A DNA stretch of 64,000 nt from Mycobacterium sp. M26. GTDB taxonomy: Bacteria; Actinomycetota; Actinomycetes; Mycobacteriales; Mycobacteriaceae. The notes under the pieces were generated by a model. It did no database searches. It was not told the origin of the DNA and worked only from the letters and a program-made list of their open reading frames with translations. The position numbers and the translations under genes are program-made. The DNA is taken from contig NZ_LN929908.1 of the NCBI RefSeq assembly GCF_001494595.1, forward strand, positions 1,027,715-1,091,714, written 5' to 3'. How positions within the stretch are numbered: the stretch's first letter is position 1; each line of letters opens with the position of its first letter. This document shows, in pieces, positions 1 through 8,570 of this stretch.

Positions 1-738
1 AAAGCTGCAATCGCCGCCGGAAAGCACGTCCTGTGCGAGAAGCCGCTGACGGCTAATGCGGATGAGGCCCGAGAGATTACCGAGCTGACTGCGACGTCAA
101 ACCTTGTAGTGATGGAGGCTTTTCACTACCGGTATCACCCGCTCGCCAATCGCGTCGAGCAGATCATCGCTTCAGGAGAGTTGGGTACCCTTCAGCGGGT
201 CGAAGCGGCTTTCTGCTTTCCGCTGCCCAGGTTCTCAGACATTCGCTATGACTACCCCCTGGCCGGAGGCGCACTCATGGACGCTGGCTGCTACGCGGTC
301 GACATGGTGCGCACATTCGGTGGTTCGACTCCGCAGGTCGTTTCCGCGCAAGCGAAACTGCGCGGTCCCGACGTCGACCGGGCAATGACGGCGAATCTGC
401 GTTTTGCTGACGGGCATATCGGCCGCATCCATTGCTCCATGTGGTCAAAGGATCTGCTGCGTATCACCGCCACGGTGGTAGGAGATCGTGGCGAGTTGCG
501 AGTCATCAACCCGTTGGTTCCGCACGTGTTCCATCGATTGACGGTCCAAACTGGTGCAGGCAAGCGGGTTGAGCGTTTCGGGTCGCGCCCTACGTACTCC
601 TACCAACTTGACGCATTCGCTGCGGCGGTCCTGCGGGGCGAGCCGGTGAAGACGACACCTGCCGAAGCGCTCGAGAACATGAGCGTGATTGACGAGATCT
701 ATCGTGCGTCGGGACTGCCGGTTCGCAAACCGACCTGA
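1..738 (+). CDS. Gfo/Idh/MocA-family oxidoreductase, 5' end outside window
   Basis: The frame is open from base 1, so the N-terminal Rossmann half lies outside the window; 245 residues are visible. Family: NAD(P)-dependent oxidoreductases acting on sugars, cyclitols or related polyols. Seen: the CEKPL motif near residue 12 (in this family the Lys of EKP is a catalytic/cofactor-site residue) and MEAFHYRYHP at about residues 37-46, the usual start of the C-terminal substrate domain. It closely resembles the next gene along its whole visible length, so the pair is a tandem duplication. An internal ATG at 109 is not the real start because the EKP motif lies before it. The substrate cannot be read from sequence; a role in making or modifying a sugar of the surface lipid is inferred only from context. 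Confidence 0.85.
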   Translation, partial: KAAIAAGKHVLCEKPLTANADEAREITELTATSNLVVMEAFHYRYHPLANRVEQIIASGELGTLQRVEAAFCFPLPRFSDIRYDYPLAGGALMDAGCYAVDMVRTFGGSTPQVVSAQAKLRGPDVDRAMTANLRFADGHIGRIHCSMWSKDLLRITATVVGDRGELRVINPLVPHVFHRLTVQTGAGKRVERFGSRPTYSYQLDAFAAAVLRGEPVKTTPAEALENMSVIDEIYRASGLPVRKPT

Positions 739-851
739 GGTTCGCCCGATCAGGGTCCGTCGATCGGCCGTAAAACTGCAGGCAGAGGCGTAGTTTCTCG
801 GCTGAGACACGTTCATGTGTTCTCCGGGTCCCACCTGGTAGCGTCTCGGCG

Positions 852-1850
852 GTGCCTGACTGTCCGAGCCCTGTCCGAATCGGCGTACTTGGCGCTTCCA
901 GCTATGCGCCGACGACCATCATCAACCCCGCCAAGGGAAGCAATGAGGTCGTGGTCGCTGCCGTGGGAGCCCGGGACACGGCCAGCGCGCAGGCATTCGC
1001 CGCCAAGCACGGTATCGCCAGGGCGCACGGCAGTTACGACGAGTTGATCGCGGACCCTGAGATCGATGCTGTCTATCTCCTGGTGCCGACCAGCATGCAC
1101 GGCAAGTGGATGCGGGCTGCACTTGCCGCCGGCAAGAACGTGCTCTGTGAGAAGCCGTTCACCGCCAACTCTGCCGAAGCGCGTGAGATCGCCGAACTTG
1201 CTGCGGCATCGGACCTCGTAGTGATGGAGGCTGTCCAGGGCCGCTACCACCCGTTGACATTGCGCGTCGAGGAGATCATCGCCTCGGGTGAGCTGGGCAA
1301 GCTGAAGTCCGTCGAGGTTGCTCTTTGCGTGCTGCTGCCCAAGTTCTCTGGCAACTGTTACAACTACGATCTCGCCGGTGGCGCGATGATGGATGCGGGC
1401 AGTTACGTAGTCAACATGCTCCGAACGTTCGGCGGATCGACACCGGAAGTCGTTGGTGCCCAGGCGAAACTGCGTGACCCTCGGGTAGATAGGGCAATGA
1501 CAGCACAGCTGCGCTACCCCGAAGGGCATACGGGTCGGTTGCGAGTTTCGCTATGGTCGACGGATTTGTTCCGGGCGACCGCCAAGGTGGTTGGCGAGGA
1601 GGGTGAACTGCGATGGCTGAGCCCGGCAGCGCCCCACCTCTTCCCGCGGCTCACCATCCGAACAGCCGAAGGCAAACGGGTGGAGCATTTTCCGCGCCGC
1701 GCCACCTACGACTATCAGCTGGATGCCTTCGCCGCGGCGGTGTTGCGGGGCGAGCCCGTTCGGACGACGCCGGAAGGTGCGGTGCAAACCATGACCGTCA
1801 TCGACGCGATCTACCGGGCGGCTGGGCTGCCGCTTCGTCAACCGAGCTGA
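852..1850 (+). CDS. Gfo/Idh/MocA-family oxidoreductase (second tandem copy)
   Basis: Complete 332-residue protein starting at GTG 852. Residues 8-30 form the Rossmann beta-alpha-beta (IGVLGAS). The sequence around CEKPF (about residues 98-102) matches the EKP motif. The block after it reads MEAVQGRYHP where the upstream paralogue and most of the family have EAFxYRxHP, so the substrate site is altered. It follows copy 1 after 113 bp on the same strand, probably in one transcript, and converges with the GMC oxidoreductase gene downstream (38 bp between stops). Likely soluble and cytosolic. Function beyond NAD(P)-linked sugar or polyol oxidoreduction is unknown; divergence at the motif suggests the two copies do not have the same substrate. 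Confidence 0.85.
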   Translation: MPDCPSPVRIGVLGASSYAPTTIINPAKGSNEVVVAAVGARDTASAQAFAAKHGIARAHGSYDELIADPEIDAVYLLVPTSMHGKWMRAALAAGKNVLCEKPFTANSAEAREIAELAAASDLVVMEAVQGRYHPLTLRVEEIIASGELGKLKSVEVALCVLLPKFSGNCYNYDLAGGAMMDAGSYVVNMLRTFGGSTPEVVGAQAKLRDPRVDRAMTAQLRYPEGHTGRLRVSLWSTDLFRATAKVVGEEGELRWLSPAAPHLFPRLTIRTAEGKRVEHFPRRATYDYQLDAFAAAVLRGEPVRTTPEGAVQTMTVIDAIYRAAGLPLRQPS

Positions 1851-1888
1851 CCCTCGATAGTCGTTCTATCGCAACAACGTCGATGCAG

Positions 1889-3538
1889 CTAGCCAGCGAA
1901 CTGTTCGTTGTCGATGTGCTCGGCTACCCGCAACGCATTGGCGGCAACAGTGAGGCTGGGGTTTAGTCCGGTGCTGGATGGGAAGAACGATGCGTCCGCG
2001 ACGTAGAGATTGCGGACTTCGTGCGCGCGGTTATGCGCATTGAGCACACTGGTTTTGGGATCCGACCCGAAGCGGACTGTCCCGCAGACGTGGCCAAGGG
2101 TCGTGTTGCTCTCGCCAGTCCGTAACGTGAGCTTGCGATAGGGCTTTAGTACTTCGTTCAGCTGCTGCAAGAAGATTCGGCGGCGGCCGGCTTCGTTCGG
2201 GTGTACACGGTACTGTAGCCGTAGCCGCTGGCGACCGTCCGATCTGGGCCTATTCGACGGAAGAACACGGTTGTCGAGATATGGCAGATCTTCCATTATC
2301 GCTGCAAGTACGAGACCGCCAGAGAAGAAGCGCTCGTAGATCGGTCGCGCTGCCGGGCTGGCCAAGCGCAGTGCTCGGGGCAGGAGGCCGGGGTTATTCG
2401 TCAGCATCTCCATCGGCGCCAGTGAGGCCATCGAGCCAGCTGACTGCACGGTTCCGAACTTCTGGCCCTGCCAAAAGTAGAAGTCGTTGAGCCCGATCTC
2501 CTTGTTCTCGGCAGTGATCCGCGACCCCGACTCCGGCCAGACCTCGATCCAGTCGAGGAGGTGACGCATCAGGTTACGGCCCACATAGTCAGATCCGTTG
2601 GCCAGTCCGTTCGGCCAATCACCGGATGTGGACTTCAGCAGAAGCACGGGAGTTGCCAGCGCACCGGCGGCCAACACCACGACTTTGGCCCGCAGTGCCA
2701 GTGTTCCGGTGGCGTGCGCGCAGATCACCTTCTGCACATGAGTTCGGTCGGCTTCCAGGTGCAAAACTCGGCACTCTGCCAGCAGCTGCGCCCCGTGCTC
2801 GGCGATAGCCGGTTGGACGCCGTTTCGCCCCCCGTCGTTCTTGCATGCTTTGTCGCAGAGAAACGCCTGGCACGTCCCGCACCCGTCGGTGTAGTCACAG
2901 GCCATCGGCAGGTGATAGGGGTGAAGGCCACGACCCGTCAGATAGTCGACAAGCGGCTGGTTGTCAGGCGAAAAGGGCGGCGCCGCTGGCAGTCCGGACT
3001 GGTCCGTCTCAGGCCGCAGCGGATCGGGTTGACCTCGCACGCCCATCAGCTTCTCGGCTCGGACGTACCAGGGTCGCAGCTCGTCATAGGAGATCGGCCA
3101 CGCCTCCGGCACAGTGGATGGTCCGGGATTGGCGAAGTGCTGGCGTGGTGTGAAGTCCTCGGCAAAGAATCGCTCGCAGACCATGCCGTAGAGCGCCGAG
3201 GAGCCGCCGGTGCCGCTGCCGATGAACGGGACGAATCGCTTTGAGAAGCGGCCGCTGATGTCCTCGATCTCGTCGGTCGACCGCCCGCCTCGGGTCAGTG
3301 CGTCGAAGTAGGCCTCCTGGGACCGGTAGGCCTTTGGTTCGGCCAGTTCGGGCATCGCCGCGCGGATCGTGTCGTGTGTTCCGGGCAAGGTGGAGCGGCC
3401 CTTCTCGACGAACAGGACCTTGCGCCCGGCGCGCGCCAACGAATAGCCCAGAGTTCCGCCGCCCATGCCGGTGCCGACGACAATCACATCCCACGCAACG
3501 CGCTCTGCCTCGTGGGCGTCCACTTCGCCGTCAGGCAC
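1889..3538 (-). CDS. GMC-family FAD-dependent oxidoreductase (copy 1)
   Basis: 549 residues from GTG at 3538. That start is chosen because GAGGAG lies 7 nt upstream and because the paralogue at 8571-10211 has the same start context; a longer frame to ATG 3571 would run through the Shine-Dalgarno. Residues about 18-40 hold the FAD dinucleotide fold (VVGTGMGGGTLGYSLARAG). The C-terminal GMC block (CGTVRFG, then SSTGLNPSLTVAANALR) is present. A cysteine cluster, C-x5-C-x2-C-x4-C-x3-C, sits mid-protein (CDYTDGCGTC...C...C). GMC enzymes oxidise alcohols, sugars or sterols. No signal peptide is seen. It shares most of its sequence with the second GMC gene; both lie near Gfo/Idh and glycosylation genes, which suggests oxidation of a sugar or alcohol group of the lipid. 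The substrate is not known. Confidence 0.88.
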   Translation of the reverse strand: MPDGEVDAHEAERVAWDVIVVGTGMGGGTLGYSLARAGRKVLFVEKGRSTLPGTHDTIRAAMPELAEPKAYRSQEAYFDALTRGGRSTDEIEDISGRFSKRFVPFIGSGTGGSSALYGMVCERFFAEDFTPRQHFANPGPSTVPEAWPISYDELRPWYVRAEKLMGVRGQPDPLRPETDQSGLPAAPPFSPDNQPLVDYLTGRGLHPYHLPMACDYTDGCGTCQAFLCDKACKNDGGRNGVQPAIAEHGAQLLAECRVLHLEADRTHVQKVICAHATGTLALRAKVVVLAAGALATPVLLLKSTSGDWPNGLANGSDYVGRNLMRHLLDWIEVWPESGSRITAENKEIGLNDFYFWQGQKFGTVQSAGSMASLAPMEMLTNNPGLLPRALRLASPAARPIYERFFSGGLVLAAIMEDLPYLDNRVLPSNRPRSDGRQRLRLQYRVHPNEAGRRRIFLQQLNEVLKPYRKLTLRTGESNTTLGHVCGTVRFGSDPKTSVLNAHNRAHEVRNLYVADASFFPSSTGLNPSLTVAANALRVAEHIDNEQFAG

Positions 3539-3841
3539 TATCGAGCTCCTCAGCGTGATGGCCCGGAGCATGCGCTGGTCTGGGCTGGTCGGGATCGTAG
3601 CATTCGTTGCTAGCGGCTAGGCCGCGGCGTGAAACCTGAATTACAGACGCCGCCGTTCGGCGTCGTTAGCAGCTCGCTGTGAAGACGGTGAACCTCCTAT
3701 TTGCTGGAAAAGACGGGTGTTATCGTCGAGCGGTTAGATGCGTGTCCAGGCAAGCGGGGAATCTGGATTTCAAGCTTGCGGTCGAATGCCTGTGGAGTTG
3801 ATTTTGCTGAGCACGGCAGCCTTTGGGGCCTCGGTCACCGC
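3539..3841. other. Divergent intergenic region with a stem-loop
   Basis: About 300 bp between two divergent genes (GMC oxidoreductase to the left, PE-PPE protein to the right). No convincing gene. It must hold both promoters. The only structure I see is the perfect inverted repeat at 3646-3664. An in-frame extension of the right-hand gene back to TTG 3701 exists but has no Shine-Dalgarno and no protein-like composition. Confidence 0.5.
3646..3664. repeat. Perfect 7-bp inverted repeat (GACGCCG ccgtt CGGCGTC)
   Basis: Arms at 3646-3652 and 3658-3664 with a 5-nt loop. It has no T-tract and lies between divergent genes, so a terminator is unlikely. It could be an operator or an mRNA leader hairpin for the PE-PPE gene about 180 nt downstream. 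Confidence 0.4.
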
Positions 3842-5284
3842 ATGGGCATAACGGGACCGCGGCAACCCCTGGTGGTGGCCTCAGCGCTGCTGGGTGCCGT
3901 CGTGCTGGGCGCGGGTTCCATGGGCTCTGCGGTTGTGACACCTATGGCGTGGGGCACCACGTCTGCACTCATCATGGGTGGCACCGGGCATTCGCTGGCC
4001 ACACCTCCAGACACCGTGTCGTACGTCGAGCAGTTCATCAGTGCGACCGTTGACAATTACATCGCACCGTCGTCGACGGTCAGTCCCTCGACCGGAATTC
4101 CTCAGGGCCCGTACAACGGTGTCGCGGTGATCACCCCTGAGGAGGCTTCGCCCACGTACGGCTCGCTGACGGTCGATGAGTCGGTTGCGCTGGGTTTGGC
4201 GGCCCTGCACAGTTGCCTCACGTCGACGGTGTGTGACTACAACCAGGACGTCGGGTCGGCGGCACCCTCGCCATCGGACTCGCTGGTGGTGTTCGGATAT
4301 TCGCAAAGTGCCGTCATCGCCATGCTCGAGAAAGCCCAGCTTGCGGCCGAGTATGCAGCAGGTGAGGGACCCGCCGTGTCGTTCGTGGTCGTGGGTGACA
4401 CCAAACGGCCGAATGGCGGCCTGTACGCGCGCGACCCTAACGGGATGTTCGTTCCCGCGGTTCTCGGTGGCGGATCGACATTTGGTGGGGCGGCGCCGAC
4501 CGACACCCAGTACTCAACGGTGGACGTTGCGCTCCAGTACGACGGCTTGGCGGATTTCCCCGTCAACCCGCTGAACCTGCTAGCGGTCGTCAATGCGTAC
4601 GTGGGTATGTCGTTGATCCACTCCACCTACGGCGAGCACAGTCTGACGGAACAAGGAATCGTCGATCAAGGCCAGTATGGAGACACTCACTACTACCTGA
4701 TCCCGACACCCGTCCTCCCGCTGCTCATGCCACTGCAACAGGTGCCACTGGTGGGTTCGGTGCTGGCCGACATGTTGGATGCGCCGCTGCGGGTGCTGGT
4801 AGAGGCGGGTTACGACCGTACGACCAGTCCCGGCCAACCGACGCCGTTCAATCTGCTGTACTTCCCCAACCCACTGAAGACAACCCTGGATTTTCTGGTT
4901 GCGATCCCCACCGGCCTTGACAACGGCTTCGAGGACGTGTTCGGAGTCCGACCGTTCGGTACACAGCGTCCGGGACCCTACGGCGTAGGTGGGCCGGACA
5001 GTGACTGCGACTCCGCCGACACAGCTGCGACGAGCCCGACCGCGACGTCCACAACGGTGACCTCCCGCGGCAATCCGGCTGCAGCGGGCAGGACCGGGCG
5101 AAGTGCAACGACACCCAAGGGTGATGTGGCAGAGCCTGATTCGATAACCATATCCAAGGTGGTTCCGCCATCTCGGCTGAGTAACCGACGAACCCGGAGT
5201 GGGTCTTCTTCGGCCTCCTCTAGCGCATCGAACGCGTCTGACTCCGGCGGATCGGGCAGCTCGACAGGGCGCAGTGCCCGCTAG
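3842..5284 (+). CDS. PE-PPE-domain (PF08237) serine hydrolase/acyltransferase-like protein
   Basis: 480 residues from ATG 3842. The N-terminus has a hydrophobic segment (about residues 9-30, VVASALLGAVVLGAG) that can act as signal anchor. The rest matches the PE-PPE alpha/beta-hydrolase domain: GTGHSLATP near the start of the domain, the nucleophile elbow GYSQS, and a conserved HYYLIPTP segment. The last ~90 residues are Ser/Thr/Arg-rich and probably disordered. In mycobacteria, relatives such as Chp2 (sulfolipid) and the PE protein of the trehalose polyphleate locus transfer acyl chains between lipids outside the cytosol. Here it could acylate the glycolipopeptide or even release a thioester-bound product; both are inferences. 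The start is not supported by a clear ribosome-binding site. Confidence 0.8.
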   Translation: MGITGPRQPLVVASALLGAVVLGAGSMGSAVVTPMAWGTTSALIMGGTGHSLATPPDTVSYVEQFISATVDNYIAPSSTVSPSTGIPQGPYNGVAVITPEEASPTYGSLTVDESVALGLAALHSCLTSTVCDYNQDVGSAAPSPSDSLVVFGYSQSAVIAMLEKAQLAAEYAAGEGPAVSFVVVGDTKRPNGGLYARDPNGMFVPAVLGGGSTFGGAAPTDTQYSTVDVALQYDGLADFPVNPLNLLAVVNAYVGMSLIHSTYGEHSLTEQGIVDQGQYGDTHYYLIPTPVLPLLMPLQQVPLVGSVLADMLDAPLRVLVEAGYDRTTSPGQPTPFNLLYFPNPLKTTLDFLVAIPTGLDNGFEDVFGVRPFGTQRPGPYGVGGPDSDCDSADTAATSPTATSTTVTSRGNPAAAGRTGRSATTPKGDVAEPDSITISKVVPPSRLSNRRTRSGSSSASSSASNASDSGGSGSSTGRSAR

Positions 5285-5290
5285 CCGGAA

Positions 5291-5303
5291 GGTCGTGCCG
5301 ACC
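5291..5303. terminator. Possible bidirectional stem-loop between convergent genes
   Basis: GGTCG tgc CGACC lies in the 43-bp gap between the stop codons of the PE-PPE gene and the convergent GT4 gene. No U-tract follows, as is common for mycobacterial terminators, but a 5-bp stem is weak evidence. Confidence 0.25.
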
Positions 5304-5327
5304 GGAACCACCGATAGTAAGGGCGAC

Positions 5328-6548
5328 TCAGTACAGACCAAGGATTCCGATGAGTTCGTCATCGTGGCGGTCCCTGCCGAAGCGTTGGGAGGACTCGACC
5401 GCGCCGACGGCAAGCTTGCGACGCAGGTTCTCGTCTGAGTGCAGCATCATCAGATTGGCCGCCAGAGCGGCTGCGTCACCGGCGGGGCTCAACAGTCCGT
5501 TGACCATGTGTTCGATGATCTCGGGTGTGCCGCCCGAGTCTGTTCCACACACTGGCAGGCCGGCCCTCATCGCCTCTACGGTGACGCGGCCGAACGCCTC
5601 GCTCTGGCTGCACATCAGGCCCACGTGGGCGGCGGACCAGTAGGGCCCTAGATCACTGGATGGACCGTGAACCGTCAGCAGGTCGCCGACGCCCAGGCGT
5701 CGGGCAAGCATCTGAAGTGGCTTATGCCTGCCGGTGCCAACGAGTGTGAGTTCGATGTCGACGCCGGCTTTTCGTGCGATGGCGACCGCTTCGATCGCCA
5801 GGTGTTGTCCTTTGCCGGGCGAGAAATATCCGACCAGGACGGTGCGCATACGCTCGCCGGCTCCCCGCTCCGAAGGGGTGCGCAGTGGGGTTTCGATGAC
5901 GGGATGAACCACGGCGGTCTTCATGGTCGAATCTATTGCAAGCAGAGCCTTTTGGACTGCGAATGAATTGCATATAACCGTCTCCGACAGCCTCCCGATC
6001 CATCGGATCGTTCTGCGGTAGCCGAAGAGGAACCAGAACCCGTGGTCATCCCTTCCGAACTCGCGGACTATCCAGTAGTGCGGAATGCCAAGGAGTTTAG
6101 CGGCGATTGCGTGGGACGGAATTGTCATCGTATTGCTCAGCACCAGTGTCGCGTGCAGTCGGCGGAGAAGAAGAACTGCTTGCACGATGCCGGGAACCAG
6201 GAACGTCACGTAGGGGACCCAGCCGACCACCGCGTGCGGGTCGATCCGCGGGACTTGCCACCACTTGCCAAAGGCCCACCACGGTACCCACGAGATTTTG
6301 GTTGGGATACCGCGCCGCGTGCAGTCCTCGGCCACGTCGCCGTGACGCGGCAGAACGGCGAGGAGTCCCGCGTCGGGTCGCATTCTCCGAATGCCCAGGA
6401 GAATTTCACGAAACCCGACGACACCGCCGCCGCCGAAGCTGCTGACGTTCGAAACCACAACGATCTGTTCAGGGCGGTTCTTGGCGCTGCAGTTGGTGCT
6501 GGCAGACTCCTGCGGATCCCTGCGACCCGACCCCTGAGTAGCGAACAT
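5328..6548 (-). CDS. GT4-family glycosyltransferase
   Basis: About 406 residues if started at ATG 6548; an upstream in-frame start at 6659 would add 37 residues that look non-conserved. The N-terminal GT-B half begins with IVVVSNVSSFGGGG. The C-terminal half has the retaining GT4 donor signature: VGYFSPGKGQ near the hinge and the EX7E motif (SEAFGRVTVEAMRAGLP), then GTDSGGTPEII. GT4 enzymes transfer sugars such as mannose, glucose or GlcNAc from nucleotide donors with retention. It differs in family from the three GT1 enzymes of the locus, so it probably adds a different sugar. A 175-bp divergent region separates it from the methyltransferase to the right. Acceptor and donor are not deducible. 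Confidence 0.85.
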   Translation of the reverse strand: MFATQGSGRRDPQESASTNCSAKNRPEQIVVVSNVSSFGGGGVVGFREILLGIRRMRPDAGLLAVLPRHGDVAEDCTRRGIPTKISWVPWWAFGKWWQVPRIDPHAVVGWVPYVTFLVPGIVQAVLLLRRLHATLVLSNTMTIPSHAIAAKLLGIPHYWIVREFGRDDHGFWFLFGYRRTIRWIGRLSETVICNSFAVQKALLAIDSTMKTAVVHPVIETPLRTPSERGAGERMRTVLVGYFSPGKGQHLAIEAVAIARKAGVDIELTLVGTGRHKPLQMLARRLGVGDLLTVHGPSSDLGPYWSAAHVGLMCSQSEAFGRVTVEAMRAGLPVCGTDSGGTPEIIEHMVNGLLSPAGDAAALAANLMMLHSDENLRRKLAVGAVESSQRFGRDRHDDELIGILGLY

Positions 6549-6723
6549 GCCCAAAGTGTATGGCGCAGTGGATCGCTTCTTGTCCGTATGGCCTGCGCGG
6601 GCCGTTTCGTCCACACCACACAGACTGGCTAGTCGGGTCAGGCTCATGTCGGTCACCACTCTGTCTGACCCTGTTCGGGATAGTGCTCACGACGGTGGCG
6701 GGCATTCAGCTAGCCTCTGTCGG

Positions 6724-7593
6724 ATGACGAACGTCCTCCCACTGCCCGAGACTGCGATGGTGACGTTGTGGTGTCGCGCAAGCGAGGCTCGTCGCGCCGA
6801 CGGCATCCTCCACGATCCGTTGGCGATCGAACTGGTCGACTCAATCGACGTCGACTTCGCCAAGTTCAAGTTGTCAGCCGATCGCCAAGACCTGGCATTG
6901 CGAGCGCTCGCGTTCGACAACAGCACCCGCCGCTACCTTGCCTCCCATCCGAATGGCACCGTCGTCGCCCTGGGCGAAGGCATGCAGACCAGCTTCTGGC
7001 GTCTTGACGCTGCCGGTGTCGGGCATGACTTTCGTTGGCTGACAGTCGACCTGCCAACGATCGTCGACCTGCGCGGTCGGCTGCTCCCGGAATCGCCGCG
7101 AGTGTCGACATGCACCCAGTCGGTACTCGACTTCAGCTGGATGGATCAGGTCGAGCGTCCTGAGGAGGGTGTGTTCATCACCGCGGAGGGCTTGCTGCCT
7201 TATCTGGAGCCGGACGAGGCACTGAGGGTGATCGGGGAATGTGCGCGCCGATTCCCTAGCGGTCAGATGATGTTCGATCTGCCTCCGAAGTCCCAGGCCC
7301 GGCTGGCTCGCCATCGGTTATGGACGGTTTTGCGCGGTGACTGGCCACGCACCCCCTTCAGCCTCACAGTGAACGAGTTGGCTGCGCTCCACGAAACGGT
7401 GCTCGGGGTTCGGGCCGTACATGATCTTCCGCTGCCGCGCGGACGTGGGCCGCTGTTTGGCTCGCTGCTGCAACGAACCCACGGGCACCCGATCTACCGG
7501 CCCCTGCGGCGCCTTGTCGGGCTCAACTGGCCGACGATCGCCACGCTGACTCTGCTTGAGTTCGACGATCGAAAGCCGGAGTCAACGAGCTAG
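6724..7593 (+). CDS. Class I SAM-dependent methyltransferase, leucine carboxyl methyltransferase/TcmP type (PF04072)
   Basis: 289 residues from ATG 6724, chosen because family members begin just before the LPETAMVTLWCRASEARR-like block. Seen: VVALGEGMQTSFWRLD, the SAM-binding glycine motif of the LCMT/TcmP family; VDLPTIVDLR, the second acidic SAM-contact region; and ITAEGLLPYLEP, the family's conserved post-motif segment. Such enzymes methylate hydroxyl or carboxyl groups of natural products (TcmP is a carboxyl O-methyltransferase). In this locus it may O-methylate a sugar, the fatty acyl hydroxyl or a carboxyl. Its 3' end overlaps the convergent FkbM gene by 12 bp. In-frame upstream starts (6547, 6646) give longer proteins with no family-like sequence. 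Confidence 0.82.
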   Translation: MTNVLPLPETAMVTLWCRASEARRADGILHDPLAIELVDSIDVDFAKFKLSADRQDLALRALAFDNSTRRYLASHPNGTVVALGEGMQTSFWRLDAAGVGHDFRWLTVDLPTIVDLRGRLLPESPRVSTCTQSVLDFSWMDQVERPEEGVFITAEGLLPYLEPDEALRVIGECARRFPSGQMMFDLPPKSQARLARHRLWTVLRGDWPRTPFSLTVNELAALHETVLGVRAVHDLPLPRGRGPLFGSLLQRTHGHPIYRPLRRLVGLNWPTIATLTLLEFDDRKPESTS

Positions 7594-8544
7594 CGCGAGG
7601 GGCTGCCGGCTGAGCAGAATGTCCGCTGACTTGCGTCGATAGAAATCTTCGTAGGTTGCGGCCGTGATCGACGGAACCTTGCGCTCATAGATCCAGCGAT
7701 AGTCGTTGTGTAGATCGTAGATGTGGAAGCCCTGCTGCTTGAAGGGCATCAGCGTGGCCTCGATCTCGCTGCGTACCTCAAGTGCCACTACGAGTCTGGG
7801 GTGGGTGAACCCTGTGACGATGTCGGGAGCCAAGGCTGTTTCGGCACCCTCGACGTCGACTTTGAGAAATGACACCGCACTTGCATCTGCGCCTAGGAGC
7901 GAGGTCAAGGTATCGGCGACCACGGTCACCGGAGTCCACTCCAGGCCCCGGCGGTGGTCCCACTCTCCCTTGGTAGGTGGGGTCAGTCGGGAACACCCGT
8001 CGATAGTCGGGTGCAGGTAGAACGTCATCTCGCCTTTCTCCGGGGCGCATGCAGCCTCCACGACCTCGACGATCCGTTGCACTCCATTGAGCTCGATATT
8101 GGTCTGAAGGAACCGTGCGGTGTCGGGAGCGGCCTCGATTGCGACGACCTTGCCGGACGGCCCCACGCGCTGAGCCAGCAACAGAGAGAAGTAGCCGATG
8201 TTGGCGCCGGCATCAACGCAGGTATCGCCCGGTTGGACGTGGCGCAGAATGAACTCGGAAAGCACAGGTTCGTAGACGTCGCGGAATCGCAGCCAGAAGG
8301 TGACGACCGAACTGTCGGCATCGGCTGCGAACTTCGTCCCGTATCGGGACTCGACCGGAGTCTCGTCGGGATCGGTGCCCAGCAGCCTGAGCAGCCCGCC
8401 GCGGGGCTCGATGTACGGCCCAGCGGCCAGCATGACGAAAAGCTGCTTGAAGAACAGGGGGATTCGATCGTTCTCGACGACCCTGCGCATGGACTTGACC
8501 AGGGTTCGGCGTCCGCTCGGCCTGGTCGAGTCGAGAGTGGGCAC
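7582..8544 (-). CDS. FkbM-family SAM-dependent O-methyltransferase
   Basis: 320 residues from GTG 8544, set by a GGAGG Shine-Dalgarno 5 nt upstream; the open frame extends far beyond this into the neighbouring GMC gene, but that part is a shadow. Seen: CVDAGANIGYFSLLLA (SAM-binding motif I, about residue 112), VVAIEAAPDTARFLQTN (motif II), and FLKVDVEGAE (the FkbM signature with catalytic-site acidic residues). FkbM enzymes O-methylate hydroxyls of polyketides and sugars; GPL loci usually carry FkbM-type enzymes for fatty-acyl or rhamnose O-methylation. It starts 26 bp after the stop of the upstream GMC gene on the same strand, so they are probably co-transcribed. Confidence 0.88.
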   Translation of the reverse strand: MPTLDSTRPSGRRTLVKSMRRVVENDRIPLFFKQLFVMLAAGPYIEPRGGLLRLLGTDPDETPVESRYGTKFAADADSSVVTFWLRFRDVYEPVLSEFILRHVQPGDTCVDAGANIGYFSLLLAQRVGPSGKVVAIEAAPDTARFLQTNIELNGVQRIVEVVEAACAPEKGEMTFYLHPTIDGCSRLTPPTKGEWDHRRGLEWTPVTVVADTLTSLLGADASAVSFLKVDVEGAETALAPDIVTGFTHPRLVVALEVRSEIEATLMPFKQQGFHIYDLHNDYRWIYERKVPSITAATYEDFYRRKSADILLSRQPLALAR

Positions 8545-8570
8545 ATCTGCCTCCGGGTTGTCGCGGGCCG

